A stretch of DNA of 64,000 bases from Colias croceus (GCF_905220415.1 NC_059548.1:7442501-7506500), one strand, 5' to 3'. Shown: positions 1 through 13,305, numbered from the stretch's first letter. Notes: generated from the sequence alone by a model not told the origin. A program made the numbers and translations.

Positions 1-682
1 CATTGACTGAGATGAAATTCTGAAATTACGTCTGCACCTGCAGTCGTCAAAAATGACAATGGCATATCAATGCGAAAAAGTTGCGAAACATTGTTGTGTA
101 CTAACGTTTCGCTGATATTTCGCTACGCTGTAGTTTCGCAGAGATTCGCTGCCGCACGCGAACGCGTCGGTGTACTAAAGGCGTTCTCATTGAAATTTTC
201 GATCACTTTCATAATAATCTACGTAAGAATGTTATCAATAGTAGATAAACTAGATATAATTATAATGATTATTTTTTATAAATTAAAAATGTATCATACT
301 CAATTGGTGTTCACTGATAAAATAAATAGAGTAGAAATTACTTTCCAAAGAGATTGTAGACGGAATAGACCTGTGGAGTGCTAAAAAGATGCTATGCTAA
401 AAAGATCGTAGATAAAAAATAATTATTCATACCGACATGAACTTAATATTTCATGTGTGGAAAAAGCTTCTTTTGATAAATATCTTCTAATTTCCATGAT
501 TGTTTTTATCGACATTTCATTAATGAATCAACCAATCTAATACCACAATACCAATGATAAAAAACAATTAACTAATTGATTCATTTTGACATTTGATAAT
601 AATTTTTATCATATTATAATAGACTTCTTTTGCTTTACAGCATAAAAGCTGTATCAACGTATTATCCTTACATATAATTTTT

Positions 683-859
683 TGGAACGAAGTTCCTAAT
701 CCCGTGTTGCGAAAGTGGGCCTAGAGTCTAGACCAATGGTCTAGACAGAAAAAAATTAGACGAAAAGTTGTAACGACACTTTTTGCTTTTTTTTAAGCCA
801 TGCCGTGTGCGCATGTTTCTCTGTCTGTCTCTGTCTCTCTCTCTCAGAACTCCGTTCCA
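683..859. mobile_element. Short TIR element (MITE-like)
   Basis: The sequence TGGAACGAAGTTC at 683-695 is matched in inverted orientation by GAACTCCGTTCCA at 847-859 with one mismatch. Between them lie a small palindrome (GTCTAGACCAATGGTCTAGAC-type, about 727-747) and a TCTC-rich run. There is no coding potential. I read it as a non-autonomous DNA transposon; the superfamily is not determined. Confidence 0.5.
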
Positions 860-939
860 TTCGAAGTGTCCCTCAGATTTTTGTATTTTAGTAGTTACTT
901 TTTAATTGAATTATTTTAAGTACGAAATCAGTCACTTAC

Positions 940-3900
940 CGGTACATCAGGTCTTGAGGGATAGTGGAATACGACATCTTTAAGCTCAATATCTCCTTCT
1001 ATAGTCTGTGGTACTGTTCCACGGTTCAACAATGGGTTGATGTATGGCACATTGTCAATCAGATTGAAGATCTGAGCACCAGCCCCTCGAGCTACACCAA
1101 ATACTTCCATCAGAGTTGAGGAGATTCCGAAGTTAGCTGAACCCATCATTACACCAAAGAATACCTGGAAATTTTTATGATTTTTTTGAATTATAATGCA
1201 TTTTGGATGCGCTAGAAATATAATAAAAAATAACTATCGAGAACGGATAGGTTTTGATAAGCAAGTATATATTTTAAGTTACTTTGTATTTTTTATTGAA
1301 TATAATTTTAAAATGATTTTAATTAATAAATTTATTTCATTTTCTTATTCCTTTACATGAGCTCCAAAAGTTGGTTCTCTTAACTTCAATTTCCATTGGA
1401 AAAAAATATATTTATAATAATTACAGATAAATAAATTGAAAATCAAAAGATAAAGGTACAAAAGGTACAAAGGTTACTTTTTGCACTTACAGCAACCATC
1501 GTGTCTACGTCGTAGTTTTCTGGCTCATTCACCATGAAGGAATATCCGAACCAGAAAGACATAGCATACGAACTAAATATACAGAAGAACAATGTTCCCA
1601 TCGCCGTTCCATTGAAAAATCCTATTGGAGAAAAAATATTTTAAAAATTGTAAAGATTTTAAAAAATATTGATACAGAAAATTATACCTAAATAGGTATT
1701 GTGTAAAGCTTTGATATACTTTTATGCAATAGAAATCGTTGCAAAACTAATTTAACAATATATTTGATGTTATAATAAAATGTTTTTAATTTTTATACAA
1801 TTAATAAAATTAAACTTTTTTTTGACAAGTCTAAAATTAATTTTTATCATGTCCTCGTTTGCATGTACCTACTCAACATTAATTTAATATCCATAAAGAT
1901 ATTAAAAAGATTATTTCCAGTTCAAGTACTTAGGCGCTTAATATTGTGACACTCCTTGGCTCATGAAAATATTATTATACCTATATATTATCTTTTCATG
2001 CAATAGGATATACAGTACTATTACTCCTGATAACAATATAATATGAAATATTTTGTGAGATAATCATTCATTAACGAAACTTTATAGGTAGCAAAATTTA
2101 AAAATATCAAATCATCGTGATGATATTGTGTTGTTTTTTCAAAAGAAAAACTTAATTTAATATATTTTCAATATAGTAAAAAATAAAATTCATAGATAAT
2201 AATACTTATATTATTATCTCGTTGCGTGTTGGTTGCGTGACAATTAAAAATTGATAAAACTTTTATTATAATTTTCTTATCATTCAATCAATAACTACAC
2301 ATAGGTATAAGTAACTTCCTCTTAAATAATTTTTAAATTTACCTTTTTTGATGTTAATTTTCCTGACCTCAATTAGATTTTTATCGTATCGCTCGATTTC
2401 TTTGGGCTGTCCGCTAAACGCATACACAGTTCGTACGGCGGATATAACCTCTTCAGCAATGGCGCCAGCTTTCCCGGCCGCCACTGCCTCTTTCTTAGAT
2501 AGCTTCGACGCTACCTGAAGTACACTTTACATAAGTAACTTTCTAGATAATTATAAATAAGGAGTTGTAGCTAATTGTAAATGATAACAAATGAATACTC
2601 ATTATTAAGACTTTGCTTATCTATATCTATACTAATATTATAAAGAGGAAAGGTTTGTAATTATGTATGTATGTACCTATGGCTTTCACGCATAAACTTC
2701 TGGACCGATTTTGATGAAATTTGGCACAGACAATCTTTAGACCCTGAGAAAGAACATAGGCCTACCTTTTATTGCGAAATATGTTCCACGGGCGAAGCCG
2801 GGGCGGACCGCTAGTAGTGTATGATACACATGAGAAATTTCAAAATAATAAATCAAAGACAGCATGGGTAAGTAACTATTTTTGTATAATAAATTTTCCT
2901 CTAGAGAAATGCAAAATTTTGATAATGCTACTTAGTACATATGTCGTAAATAATTATAGACAACCATAGGGACTTACTATTCCAGCAGCCCCCACTAAGG
3001 TCAAGGTAACGGGGAACGAAACCAAACATAAAAGAGCCAGTTTCCACCCCTTCACTAAAGCCATTATTATCGAACTAACGAATGCTGCTTGATAATAAAT
3101 GAATGTCCCTAATTTCTCTCCAATTCCGTCTTCCAACTTCACGACATCACTAAAACATAAAATCAAATAATAACGATTATTGATTATATAAAATATACCT
3201 TAGTATGTTTCTTCTCAGACATTTTTTCTATTCCTTCATACCTACTCTTGTAAATGTATTTCGAAGGTTCTTCTACGTTTTTACTTACTCTGTCATTTTA
3301 GATGCAAAGTCACCTGTTTGATGTGTATCAAAGTATTCAAAGTCTTGGTTTAGGGCTGCTTTTAAATATTCTTGTCGTATTTTATATACCTGAAAATTGA
3401 TACTGAGTCATTTGATGTAAAGTTCGTATTAATTATCTTATTTACTCAGTGGAATCTTCTTTCATGCAGTTGATACTTACTTTGCTAACTACGCAAGGAA
3501 AATTAAAGTCAATTGGGGCACAATTGAGATAGATGGCAAATTTATTAACGTATGAAAACATTTGGTTATATGAGGTATACCTAACTATAGTTATTTAGTT
3601 AGTATTCTCAAAGAACGTTTTCTAAGTTTCTAACATTTTTATGAATATTTAATATATTATTTTTATTCGAATTTAACGTTTAAAAATGGCTCTATATAAA
3701 CGGTATCAAACAGAATACTCACTACTCAGTTAATACGCTGTACCTACCCTAAAGAATCTAGTTGATGCTTTTATTGTGATATTTTAAACAAAATATTACC
3801 TGATTAAATGCAGAATAATTCATCATTACGGTGGCACCATAAGACAGAATGACTAACACAACCCCAACCACGCTGTTCCATATAGCAAAGTTCTGAACAG

Positions 3901-6044
3901 CCGCTAAGAACGTGTCTCCGTCTGGTTGGCCTTGGATGACTGATATACCGAAGTTAACCATGCTTTGGAGCAAGGAAGAGAAGAGCAATGTATTTATGGG
4001 TGTCATGGCACCCGATATAATTGAAAATAGGATTCCAAAAAATATATAAATCTTATCCGTGGTCGATGCGAAGCGAAACTGTCAAAAAAGGAAACATGAT
4101 TGTACTGTATTGTAGAGTAAATATTAGTGGAATTATAACTGATTTTCTTTCAATTTCTAGAATTGTTATTAAAGATTGATATCATTACTGCAAAGAATAA
4201 TTATGAAAAAAAAACCGATAATAAAGAAATATTCAGTAGGTAAACTGGCACACTTACGAGAGTTATGAATGATATACTGGGTACCTCCGGTGGTGGGTCT
4301 GGTTCTGAATCAGTGGTACTGTAAATAAAAGTGTAGATAAAACATACATCAGAATGTTCTATCAGTTTAACGCCCAAACTACTGGAACGATAGGGCTGAA
4401 GTTTGACATGCAGATACTAAGTAGATAGCCTCTATGGTGCATTGGTGCAGGCATGAGGCATTCACTAAGAAAAGATTGTAAAAAAATACTGCCCCAAGGG
4501 TAAAAAATACTGGTTTGTTTTGATCACTCGGGCGAAGATGAGGGCAATTTTAGTATTGTTCATTCTTAGCAAGCGAATTTCAGGGATCAAAGATATTATG
4601 CCCTGAATATTATTTATGAAGTGAATGAAACCATGAAGTAGATGCTGCTGCATTAAACAGATTTAAAAAAATAATATTTATTACCATTTTTACTTTAAGT
4701 AGGAAATTCGAGTTCTTTTTAATTTTTTAAATGTTACGCAATATTATTACTTTGTGATTAATTAGCAGGTCAACTTGCGTCTTGCAAAATTAAAGCGTAA
4801 ATTGTATTTTGTATTATGTTCCATGCCATTATGATGTGTACAATTTTCTGAAACACATAATCACGTTACTACCTATAATGTATTTAAACTACTTGTTTTA
4901 CTTCAAATAAAAAAATATATTGTTGATAAAATGTTATCAATTAAATTATTGAAGGTACACATACGTCGCTTTAAAATGTTGCATAAATACTCGAGTATTT
5001 CATAATTTATAATAAACTAGCAGTCCGCCCCGGCTTCGCCCGTGGTACATAATATGTACGTTTTCTCTACATAAGAACCATCCTCGTACTTCAAGGAATA
5101 TAATAAAAAAAGAATTAACGAAATCGGTTCAGCCGTTCTCAAGTTATGCGCTTACCAACACATTTTGGGATTCATTTTTATATGTATAGATAATAATCAT
5201 CGCAAAGTATGGGTCGTATATAAAAACAGAAGATAAATCGATCATCGACATTCAAAATTATAATGTTAATAATGTCATTACGTATTCAATTGGAATCTAC
5301 AGCTTATAAATATTATGGGTAGGTAATTAATTAGAATAAAATGTGTTTTTAATGGATTGTCGTAATTCCATCGCAATGGTCATCAATTTGGTTGGTGGCT
5401 AGATTGTAATATAAGAAATTGCCTCGCTTGGCACGTTAATATTTAAATGGTTATGTATTTTATAGCTTTTATCTATGAATGAATGAAGAGCAGTGGTGGC
5501 TCAGTGGTGAGACCTCGGACTTCGAATCGATAAGTCCGGGGTTCGAGACCAGGCGAGCGCGCAGGAATTAAATTGATTTTTCAATTTATCTGCGCATGTT
5601 GTAACATCACCACTGCTCGATCGGTGAAGGAAAACATCGTGAGGAAACCGACATGTCGAAGAATTAAAAAAGTTCGACGACATGTGTCATCCGCCAACAC
5701 GCACTTGGCCAGCGCGGTGGATTATGGCCTGTACCCTCATAGGAGGCCCGTGTCCCAGCAGTGGGAACGTATATGGGCTGATGATGATGATCTATGAATG
5801 AGGGTGTTAGGGTGGCGATTGGACATCGCACATACCATCATAATAAAAGGGTTAGTTCTAGGACTATTTTATACAAATTCAGGCAATCGCAATCGATCGT
5901 TATAGTGTGATTACTTATATTAGAATGCTAAAATAGGACTCACCTACTCTTTCCATTTTTTTTACCAGCTCCCGTGAATTCTACTTTAGACAAATCATTA
6001 ACTTTATAACTATTTTTCGACCGACCGTTTTTATAGTCCACCAT
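940..6044 (-). CDS. ABCB full transporter (P-glycoprotein/MDR-like), 5' part, cut by window edge
   Basis: Exons in transcript order: 5944-6044, 4258-4318, 3800-4078, 3289-3389, 2978-3149, 2343-2514, 1491-1621, 940-1164. Together they give 1242 nt, or 414 codons, in one continuous frame with GT donors and AG acceptors throughout. The product starts MVDYKNGRSK, has a lysine-rich cytoplasmic tail, then an ABC exporter transmembrane domain (FRFAS at the start of TM1, QTGDFASKM, the GWKLALLC helix, AEEVISAVRTVYAFSGQ, ARGAGAQIFNLID) and stops at FHYPSRPDVP, just before Walker A. The NBD1 exons lie beyond position 1. ABCB full transporters pump hydrophobic compounds out of cells using ATP. Exon lengths 61, 279, 101, 172, 172, 131 and 225 match the plus-strand paralogue at 28.7-39.5 kb almost exactly. 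The start is chosen as the ATG preceded by AAAAAAA in exon 1; another possible first exon lies at 21321-21439. Confidence 0.93.
2629..2815 (+). repeat. RTE-like repeat tail in ABCB intron
   Basis: It begins with ACTAATATTATAAAGAGG, contains the phrase 'ctggaccgattttgatg' and ends with a 'gggcgaagccggggcggacc' type tail followed by CTAGTAG. Related copies lie at 5017, 22229, 28443, 31318, 47443, 52386 and 55828. The family looks like the 3' end of an RTE-type or non-autonomous retroelement common in Lepidoptera. It has no coding capacity here. Confidence 0.7.
5017..5200 (-). repeat. RTE-like repeat tail, reverse orientation
   Basis: It starts with ACTAGCAGTCCGCCCCGG and contains 'aaatcggttcagccgttctc', the reverse complement of the family at 2629. 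It lies between ABCB exon 1 (5944-6044) and exon 2 (4258-4318). Confidence 0.65.
5483..5789 (+). mobile_element. tRNA-derived SINE with target-site duplication
   Basis: The head carries pol III A-box-like (GTGGCTCAGTGGTGAGACC) and B-box-like (GGGTTCGAGACC) sequence. The tail ends with GTGGGAACGTATATGGGCTG and ATGATGATG, the hallmark of the common lepidopteran SINE family related to Metulj. The 12-bp ATCTATGAATGA at 5471-5482 recurs at 5790-5801, a clean target-site duplication. It sits in intron 1 of the minus-strand ABCB gene, in the sense opposite to that gene. Confidence 0.88.
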
Positions 6045-8394
6045 TTTTTTTAAATATCACAATATTGTAAATTTTTGTATTTTTAAAATTCACTCTGCAC
6101 AAGATATATCGCGTTCACTGATTCAGACGTAATATCTATATTGATTGACTGTTATCATCTGATAAATTAACGTTTCGCATATCTACCTATAGATATCACT
6201 GATAGAATAATTCAAGCCATTGGAATAATAACATTTTACTCCTATAAAAGATGAACATAAGACAAGAATGTAATAAATTTCATTCACAAGTTGTGAGATA
6301 AATATTTCTCTGATAAAATACGTTGTTTATTTTCTTAGCGTATTCCTGACTTTTACGCTATTCGTGACCGATTCTGTTCAAGGTTTGGACTAAACTGTTT
6401 CAGTCTATGACGCAATCCACAGTTTTTGTAAAACGAAAGAGAATTATTTTGGGATTATTAATGTAACTGTGGTTAAACAAGTCAATTATCTATTCATTAA
6501 CTAAGAGCATTTCATAAGGGCAGGTCGTGGGTTCATTGAATTATGCTCTGCATAAAAATGAACAATTATTTAAAAATCCATAACAATCTGGTGATATTCC
6601 TATAAAACAATTTTTATATGAAGACATGGATTGAACTTGCGGAAACTAAGTGCAAACCACATCTGTAGAAAACCCGCGTCGCTTTAAAATGTTGCATCTG
6701 AATTCTGATCCCTTGTCTCTTGACGAACGATTAAACAACATAGTTAAAATCCTTATATTATATATTTTTTATTCATAGGTAGAGGAGTTCACAGAGGATT
6801 CCTATACCTAAGACAATATCATCCAATACAATCAATACAATATCATCAGACTGAAATTGCTAAGTACAAATAATTACGGGAAGCGAAGAATTGTTCAGGC
6901 ACAGCATCAGGTCATTACAACCATAACTATTCGAATAAAAAAAATCCGGTTTTCTCCAATAAAAAATAGGCACATTAGTAGGTACCATGCACTGCAAAGT
7001 GCAAGTATATGGATATTTGCAGAGCATTCGTAAGAGTAGGTAATATTACGAATAAACTATTTGTAGATATGGGGTAATCTTCGGTAAAACCCAGACAAAA
7101 AGAAAACTTACTAACATTTATAATTTTAGTGTTATAATATAAATATTATGTGACTAATAAATACAATTAATCATGGAAACATGTGAAATCTTTCTAGTCA
7201 TTGTGTACCTAATTTTTTCATAAATTATTTTTTCAAAGGATTGATGGCTGCTTGGCTAATCTCCTTGGATATTTTGGCTACAACATTTAGTCATGTGGAC
7301 TATGGTTTAATTTCGCCAGATTTTTTAAATCATTATCATCCAATTAATATGGTTGTAAAAGCTCGCACGTTTTTTAGTAGATACATTGTGCTTTTTCATC
7401 CCTATTTTTCAGTATGGACTACTTATATGTAATACTAATTACCAATACCAAGTAGGTATCGAGGTCATTTTATTATTTTTCAAATATTATAAACATTAAA
7501 AAATAAACAAAAACGATGTATTTCTATTTAAGTTTTTTACTTGATCTTATCAAAACAAACACAAACACCCTTCATCATTCTTATCTCTTCGACCACCGGT
7601 CGCGAAGAAAGGAAGGCTGTAACCCCGTAAGATTTGGTACAAAAGCTCAGCTTCAGCTCAAGGTCATTCGATTCGATGGCTTTTCACGGTGGTTGAAGAG
7701 TTCTCTACTACCTACAAATTAAGATATTCCTCCAAATATAGGGCAATTGCATTAAAAATGTGTATCGACTTCGACTCAACTTCTCGGTTCGCAAAAATCC
7801 ATTAAATTTTTAAAGTTCATTATTTTACCGTAGATACATAAACCTGAATCTTATGATCTAAGAAACTTTCTAATAATAATTATTAGTTCTGTATTTTATT
7901 ATAACTATTTTATGTAATATGTACCAATCGTCTCTATTTAAAAATAAAATTTATACCAATTCAATATCTATATTAATCCTCCTTGAATTATTTTTAGCTT
8001 CACTCAAATAATAATAGATATATTTAGGTATTTTTTCCATTTGTTCTTTATCCTCAGACCTCAGATGGTGTTGGCAGAATATCAACTTCGGTGTCTCATT
8101 ACACTGACTTTAATGCTGAGTCAAAACCTTTTTTAAGAACATAATACACATTTTCCTTATGTTATGCGCTTTTAAGCTTTTTATTTTTCTGTTTAAATAC
8201 AAAAACTCAGAGCTTTAAAAAGCCTCTGAGTAATCGATTATAACATTTTCTACTGATTAAAAACCCTTGTTAATTTCTGAAACCGAGCGTCGCCTACATA
8301 AAAATTTTATCCCACGTTTTTTTTAATCAATTATTGCATATTTAATATTATTACGATAAAATATATACTTTTCTAAATACCTAAAGAATGAGTT
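6045..8394. other. Intergenic stretch upstream of ABCB gene 1, no gene seen
   Basis: AT-rich DNA upstream of the ABCB start at 6044. Short open frames exist but none has splice-linked neighbours, domain motifs or coding-like composition. The promoter of the minus-strand ABCB gene should lie in the first few hundred bases, but I see no distinctive core element that I would defend. Confidence 0.5.
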
Positions 8395-9160
8395 AATATG
8401 TACTCAATAGTATCTATACATATAATAAAATCGTAGGAAAGTCAAAACTGTACATTGAATATTTTTTTAAAAGAATACTTGGGCCGTGATCTATAATCGA
8501 TATAGAAGCCAAAAACATAGTTTTTAGAATTTTTGTCTGTTTGTCTGTTTGTCTGTATGTTTGTCTGGGCTAATCTCGAAAAGTACTGCATAGATTGACT
8601 TCAAATTTTGCATGAATATTACTAACAGGTCGGGTGAGGCTATAGGCTACATATTATCAAGCTATCACCTACGGGGGAGGAGCTGTGAACCTTTATTTTT
8701 CTTACATATTCCGTGTACTACGACAGCGTACAATCTAAAGACTCATGTTTAAATGTTGTTTTTGAGTAAGCCATGCTATTATCTACCTTTACACTATAAA
8801 AACTACGTCATTTATGTAATTTTGGCAGAGAAACAGTTAAATGAATCTTAGCAGTATAAAGACAAATTTGAAACAGCGCCATCTATAGCCAGTGTTATAA
8901 AAATCAAACACACATTAACTATTGGAAATTAATAATTAAATGACGCATATATAAATGTTGTTTGACAATATCTAGATTGAAACTATAAAAATTATGCCAT
9001 TTAAGTAACTTGGGAAGAGAAACATAGTTTAAAGAATGTAAGTTGTATAATGTTAATTTTGTAACAGCGCCATCTATGAGATTTCGTAAAAATCAAATCA
9101 ATTTACATGTTAACACTACTGAATACACTGTTGAAAATTAATAATTTAAATATAATCATG
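8395..9160. repeat. Retroelement tail plus degenerate ~200-bp tandem repeat
   Basis: 8395-8700 resembles the segment at 48990-49185 (TATACATATAATAAAATCG start, then a TTTGTCTG microsatellite). From about 8745 two diverged units follow, each with an ATAAATGTTGTTTGA-like start, an 'aactataaaaattatgcc' element and AACAGCGCCATCTAT about 130 bp in. The second unit begins near 8950. No coding potential. Confidence 0.5.
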
Positions 9161-9377
9161 TTATTTATTTAACTCTTTAACCCAATCTTTAAACCATATC
9201 TTCCCTTCCCTATAAGGTATATTTCGTGTAAATAATAAATATACTACATTTTTTTAAAGTGAGGGCAGATGTTTATTATTTTAAGTAAAACTAGACACCA
9301 TTATCTACAGTAATTAATCTAATATTGATTGTGTTCATTAGTTACAATTTTAAAAATCTTCGTGTTTTATAAATTTA

Positions 9378-9545
9378 CTAGCTTACCGCCCGCGGCTTCG
9401 CCCGCTTTGTCTAAAACCTAATAAATTATATACCTTGCTCTTGAATTAGTCTATTTATTTAAAAAACCGCATCAAAATCCGTTGCGTAGTTTTAAAGATT
9501 TAAGCATACAAAGGGACATAGGGACAGAGAAATCGACTTTTGACT
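9378..9545 (-). repeat. RTE-like repeat tail
   Basis: It begins ACTAGCTTACCGCCCGCGG followed by CTTCGCCCGCTTT and contains 'aaaatccgttgcgtagtttt' and a final 'aagggacatagggacagag'. A close relative sits at 47443. Confidence 0.6.
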
Positions 9546-11500
9546 ATTGAATGCCATAAAACCAAAAATATCAAATGCAATCTTAGTGTTTTGTGAATTT
9601 TCACAATCATGCGTTCCCACTAAAGGTAAGTTGTTACATACAGGTATTTATTTTTTTATAATGATAGCAATTCATGTGTTTTGTTGGTATTATATTATTA
9701 CACTTTTTGAATGAAATAATAAAATGATGAATTGATGAGGTGCATTGGGAACAGTAGTTTTTGATAAAATTTTATTTGTAAGTAGCTTTTTTTATAGATT
9801 TACAGTTAACTTTTGATTTTTTTATTTACAGATTCAATGCTCATAAAATTATATCGCCTTTGGAAGACGATTTCTGCTGACAATTTTACAACACCACTTG
9901 AAAATTGATGATTTGATGATAAAGATAGTGGCAGCGAGGATTATGTGGAAATTAGTAATCATCCGCTTCGTTAATTTTTGACTGAAGTTAATGTCCAACG
10001 TCCAATGGTTCAATCATTGATCAATATCAATAATAGTGTTAATCATAATGGTTCAATCATTGGAAGTATCTCGGGAAATTTTGGAGGATATTTTTCAGGA
10101 AGGAGAGGAGGGGCAGCCAGCCACATATCAAACTACTACGTTTTAGTACCGAAAAAATGTTATTGCCAAATGAAACGTAAATTTTGCACTCACAACTGTA
10201 CAAGTAATGTTTTTATTTTGACTTTGCGGTTATCTGATTATAATATTTATCGTTATGGCTATCGAGGTACCGACCGTACTGGGATCAGAGTACATGATAT
10301 ACAGTTCATCATCCAGGATTGCTAAGAGCATTTTCACACTGAAAAAGATGTTTTCTTTGAATCGTAGTTGCTTCATTTATTTATTTTTAATCATTTTACA
10401 TAACTAATATGTTTTATATTTTATAAATATATAATTTTCATTATTTATAAATAAAATAGATCCAACATCACTTTGTTGTGTATCATTTCTCTATTAATAA
10501 CCCATAGGCATATTTTCCGAGCGCCCCATTTAAGTTGCGGTCCTGAAATTATAAAAAAATTATGTATACTTTTGTCAAATATGTATAAGCTCATTGCTCA
10601 AGCTCATTTTTACATAAAAATAACAAAAACTAAACTACTAAATAAAATAAATTATGTAAAGATTTTATAAGAAAACACAGTATATTTATTAGGAGACGGT
10701 GATCTCTTCCAGGCAAAAGATATTCATCAGTTGAATAAAATTGAATAGTATGTTGTTAGTTATTCTTTAGATTCACAATTGTAATGAGCATTTCCGCATG
10801 CAAGTTATTTCAAGTAGTATCGTAGTTTAGATATATCATAGTTTTGACACATTAAAGTTCCAACAAAACCCTCAAATTTTTGAGCAGAGTTGAGCAAGAT
10901 AATTTGAAAAATGTGCCGTGTTAAGTATTATAGAAAAGGTTAGTTCGTTGGTAATTATTATTTCTTCTTCATTTACATGTTGTTAGTAAAAATAAACTTT
11001 GACTAACAGTCAAAGTATATTTTAACTAATACTACTTAATACTGACTATTATACTTATGTTCAGTATTTATCTGTATTATTATTGCTTGGTAATTAATAT
11101 ATTTTCAAGTCGTATACCTAATTATAAACATAAGTTTGATGTGTTATTAGCTGGATTTATTGAAGTGAAAACTTTTTTAGCGGCGTTGGGTATAAAATCT
11201 TAAACTCGCGTCAGGACACGTGACCATCGAAAAAGCGTAAGACGGATGTTAGTTTTTTTAGCCCTTATATTCCATGCGTAAGACAGATACCTACCATTCC
11301 AAAATATCAAACATGCTGAACGTTAATAATCAAGTTTTCACTTCTGCCGGCACTCCCGGAGTGCAACCCGTCTTTTTTTTACACACTCACAGACTTATAA
11401 TATTTTATGTTAAAATAGTGTTAATCATATTAATATTTTTTCACAATTAAAAATATTTCCTTTTTTCTGTTATGAGGACCATATTCGGTCATCATTAAAA
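9546..11500. other. Low-complexity intergenic DNA with a possible decayed element
   Basis: A 115-codon open frame at 9978-10325 contains a cysteine-containing stretch (KKCYCQMKRKFCTHNCTS), and acidic residues are encoded just upstream at about 9915-9960 before stops. This faintly recalls a decayed DNA transposase with a C-terminal cysteine-rich domain, but I cannot support a family. The rest is AT-rich with nothing recognisable. Confidence 0.25.
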
Positions 11501-11525
11501 ATCTGTGCGAAAACTATAAACACTT

Positions 11526-11700
11526 GTGAGGCCCTCACGGCAGTCACGGATGAATTCTACACATACCCGTGGCCCTGTCGTTGATGCGGCTCGACGGAAC
11601 ACAGTGGGGTTTTGGTCGGTAGGAATCCGACATAACCCACGGCCTCTTCCCCGGAGGCCGTGGGTATCTATGCAAGATTTCCCCACTAAAAAAAAAAAGG
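11526..11700. repeat. GC-rich retroelement-like fragment
   Basis: A GC-rich island in AT-rich DNA. The two inverted strings CCCACGGCCTC and GAGGCCGTGGG (about 11637-11666) form a short stem. It is followed by GTATCTATGCAAGATTTCCC and an A-run, and the same junction recurs at 61304-61345. The GGCCCTCACGGCAG string also occurs twice (about 11530 and 11698). This looks like the 3' end of an interspersed element; the family is not determined. Confidence 0.45.
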
Positions 11701-11849
11701 CCCTCACGGCAGATCGGGGCGGTCTGACGCGAAGTGGGGACAGCGTTGTCACTGTATCGCTTTTGCCACGCTTTTCAACAGACTTATTCGATAGTTCAGT
11801 TTTTTGTTAAGACCGCTGTGACAACCAACCCGTGAGACAAACAAACCCG

Positions 11850-12970
11850 GTTTCCCCTATTATCCCGTTAGACCGAAACCCTCACTGAGAGGGAATTACG
11901 TCTCACTACTGATCACGACAGTCATATTTTATCTCGAGAATCTGAAACTCTTAGATTACAAAATATATTTTGTAATCTAAGCTGAAACTTTACTCAATAT
12001 GAAGACCGTTTGACAAATGATAGGGTGTATCATAATATTATTCGATCTCTTGAAGATGAACATGAGCATAAGCAATGACTAGAGTAGGGACGCGAATATT
12101 ACAATTATTTGAGACAAGAACGATTAATATTTGTTTAATGAAAGATTAAGAATTGAAATTATTCAGTCTCTGAAAACGGACGAATAGCGAGAGGCCCGTC
12201 TTACTGCAGACGATTTCGTCATAGTCTTGATGACTTAGAGGTAAACAATCTACGAATTCGGTGGTGTGGTCCGACAAATATAAAAGTGGGTTTGCTTATA
12301 ACCTCACAATTTATTACAGATCATCTTCTGTATAGGCGATATTAACGTAGTATGTTCTTTGCATGCTTTACATGCTTTAAAGTGGAGTAAGGAGACGGCT
12401 TTCGTTTGAAGATACACCGGAACCTTTGAAATCACTACTTTTAGAGGAACATACTGTGCAATCTAAACTGTTATTAGACAATATTCGCTCTTATAGTAGT
12501 GCGTTTCAAATGATCCTTTGGTGCTCAATAATTATCAGAAGGTCCTTTCATGCTTACTTTTAAGATACAAGGTCAAGTTTACCATTTGATAGGATCCCTT
12601 TTGCCTGAAGGCCAACCTAAGTTTGTTTAAATATATTTTGTATTCGACTACAACGAATAGTGGAATACAAGAAATCAATATTTCTCAAATTTAAAACTGA
12701 ACTCATTTCACAATTATTTTAGAACAGGTTAATTCGTATGTATGCAGTTTTAAATCGACATTAGAAGCTTTTCCTCAAGATGGTGATATCGGCACTCAGG
12801 AACTCCCTGGACGTGTTATAACGCCCAGGCCACAGTATTACAATTTTTCCTACAGTAGAGCAACGAATGTATTTTCGCATAGCAACGGAGGGGAACTCGC
12901 GGGGGGTCAAGTGACGCGGGCCACGTACCACAAACATGCTTAGTTTGTGGTACCGAGCGCGAAAGAAAGT
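11850..12970 (+). pseudogene. Decayed Helitron Rep/helicase (N-terminal Helitron-like domain)
   Basis: Translated pieces in shifting frames match the conserved N-terminal region of Helitron helicase-like proteins. At about 12400-12510 the frame reads FEDTPEPLKSLLLEEHT and DNIRSYSSAFQM, and at about 12557-12625 it reads FKIQGQVYHLIGSLLPEGQ, both diagnostic phrases of that family. Stops and frameshifts separate them, for example directly after SSAFQM. At about 12725-12780 NSYVCSFKSTLEAFPQD continues the alignment. Functional Helitrons encode a rolling-circle replication initiator joined to a helicase of about 1400 residues; this copy is dead. A C-terminal helicase relic lies separately at 44.4 kb. 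Confidence 0.8.
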
Positions 12971-13254
12971 CATCGTGTTTTTAGTAAGTTTTAGTTACTA
13001 TGTATACTGACGTAATTTAATACTTAGGTACATATTCTATAATGGTGCGCTCAAACTGTTAATCTACATTTAATTTAGATTATTATTTGAAATACTAAGT
13101 AATGTAGAATTTAAATCACATTCATTCATGTTGTCTTTAGATTTTAAGATTTTCTTATCAGTGTTCAATTTTAATGTAGTTAAATTTTATAAGAGACAAT
13201 AATTAAGAACATTCAAAAATAAAGTGTCACGTATTTTATTTTAAACGACGAATG

Positions 13255-13305
13255 ACGAAAAACGACGTAATCGCGGACGAAGTCGCGGGCAACAGCTAGT
13301 ATCTA
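13255..13305 (+). repeat. RTE-like terminal fragment
   Basis: The short string GCGGACGAAGTCGCGGGC followed by AACAGCTAGTA is the 3' end signature of the same retroelement class seen at 27.6 and 40.3 kb. Confidence 0.5.

Noticed and set aside
1..60. Possible minus-strand ABCB NBD1 exon at the window edge
   Set aside because: The expected Walker A region is absent; the acceptor-like CTGCAG/GTGCAG does not lead into ABCB-like residues in the required frame.
70..384. 104-codon open frame at the left edge
   Set aside because: No domain, splice partner or plausible composition; it overlaps AT-rich noncoding sequence and reads like chance.
9978..10325. Small cysteine-containing protein gene
   Set aside because: The Cys cluster is brief, flanking frames carry stops and there is no start or splice context; at most a decayed element, recorded as uncertain.
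11526..11810. Overlapping GC-rich open frames on both strands
   Set aside because: They arise from high GC in a repeat fragment; no protein family resemblance in either frame.
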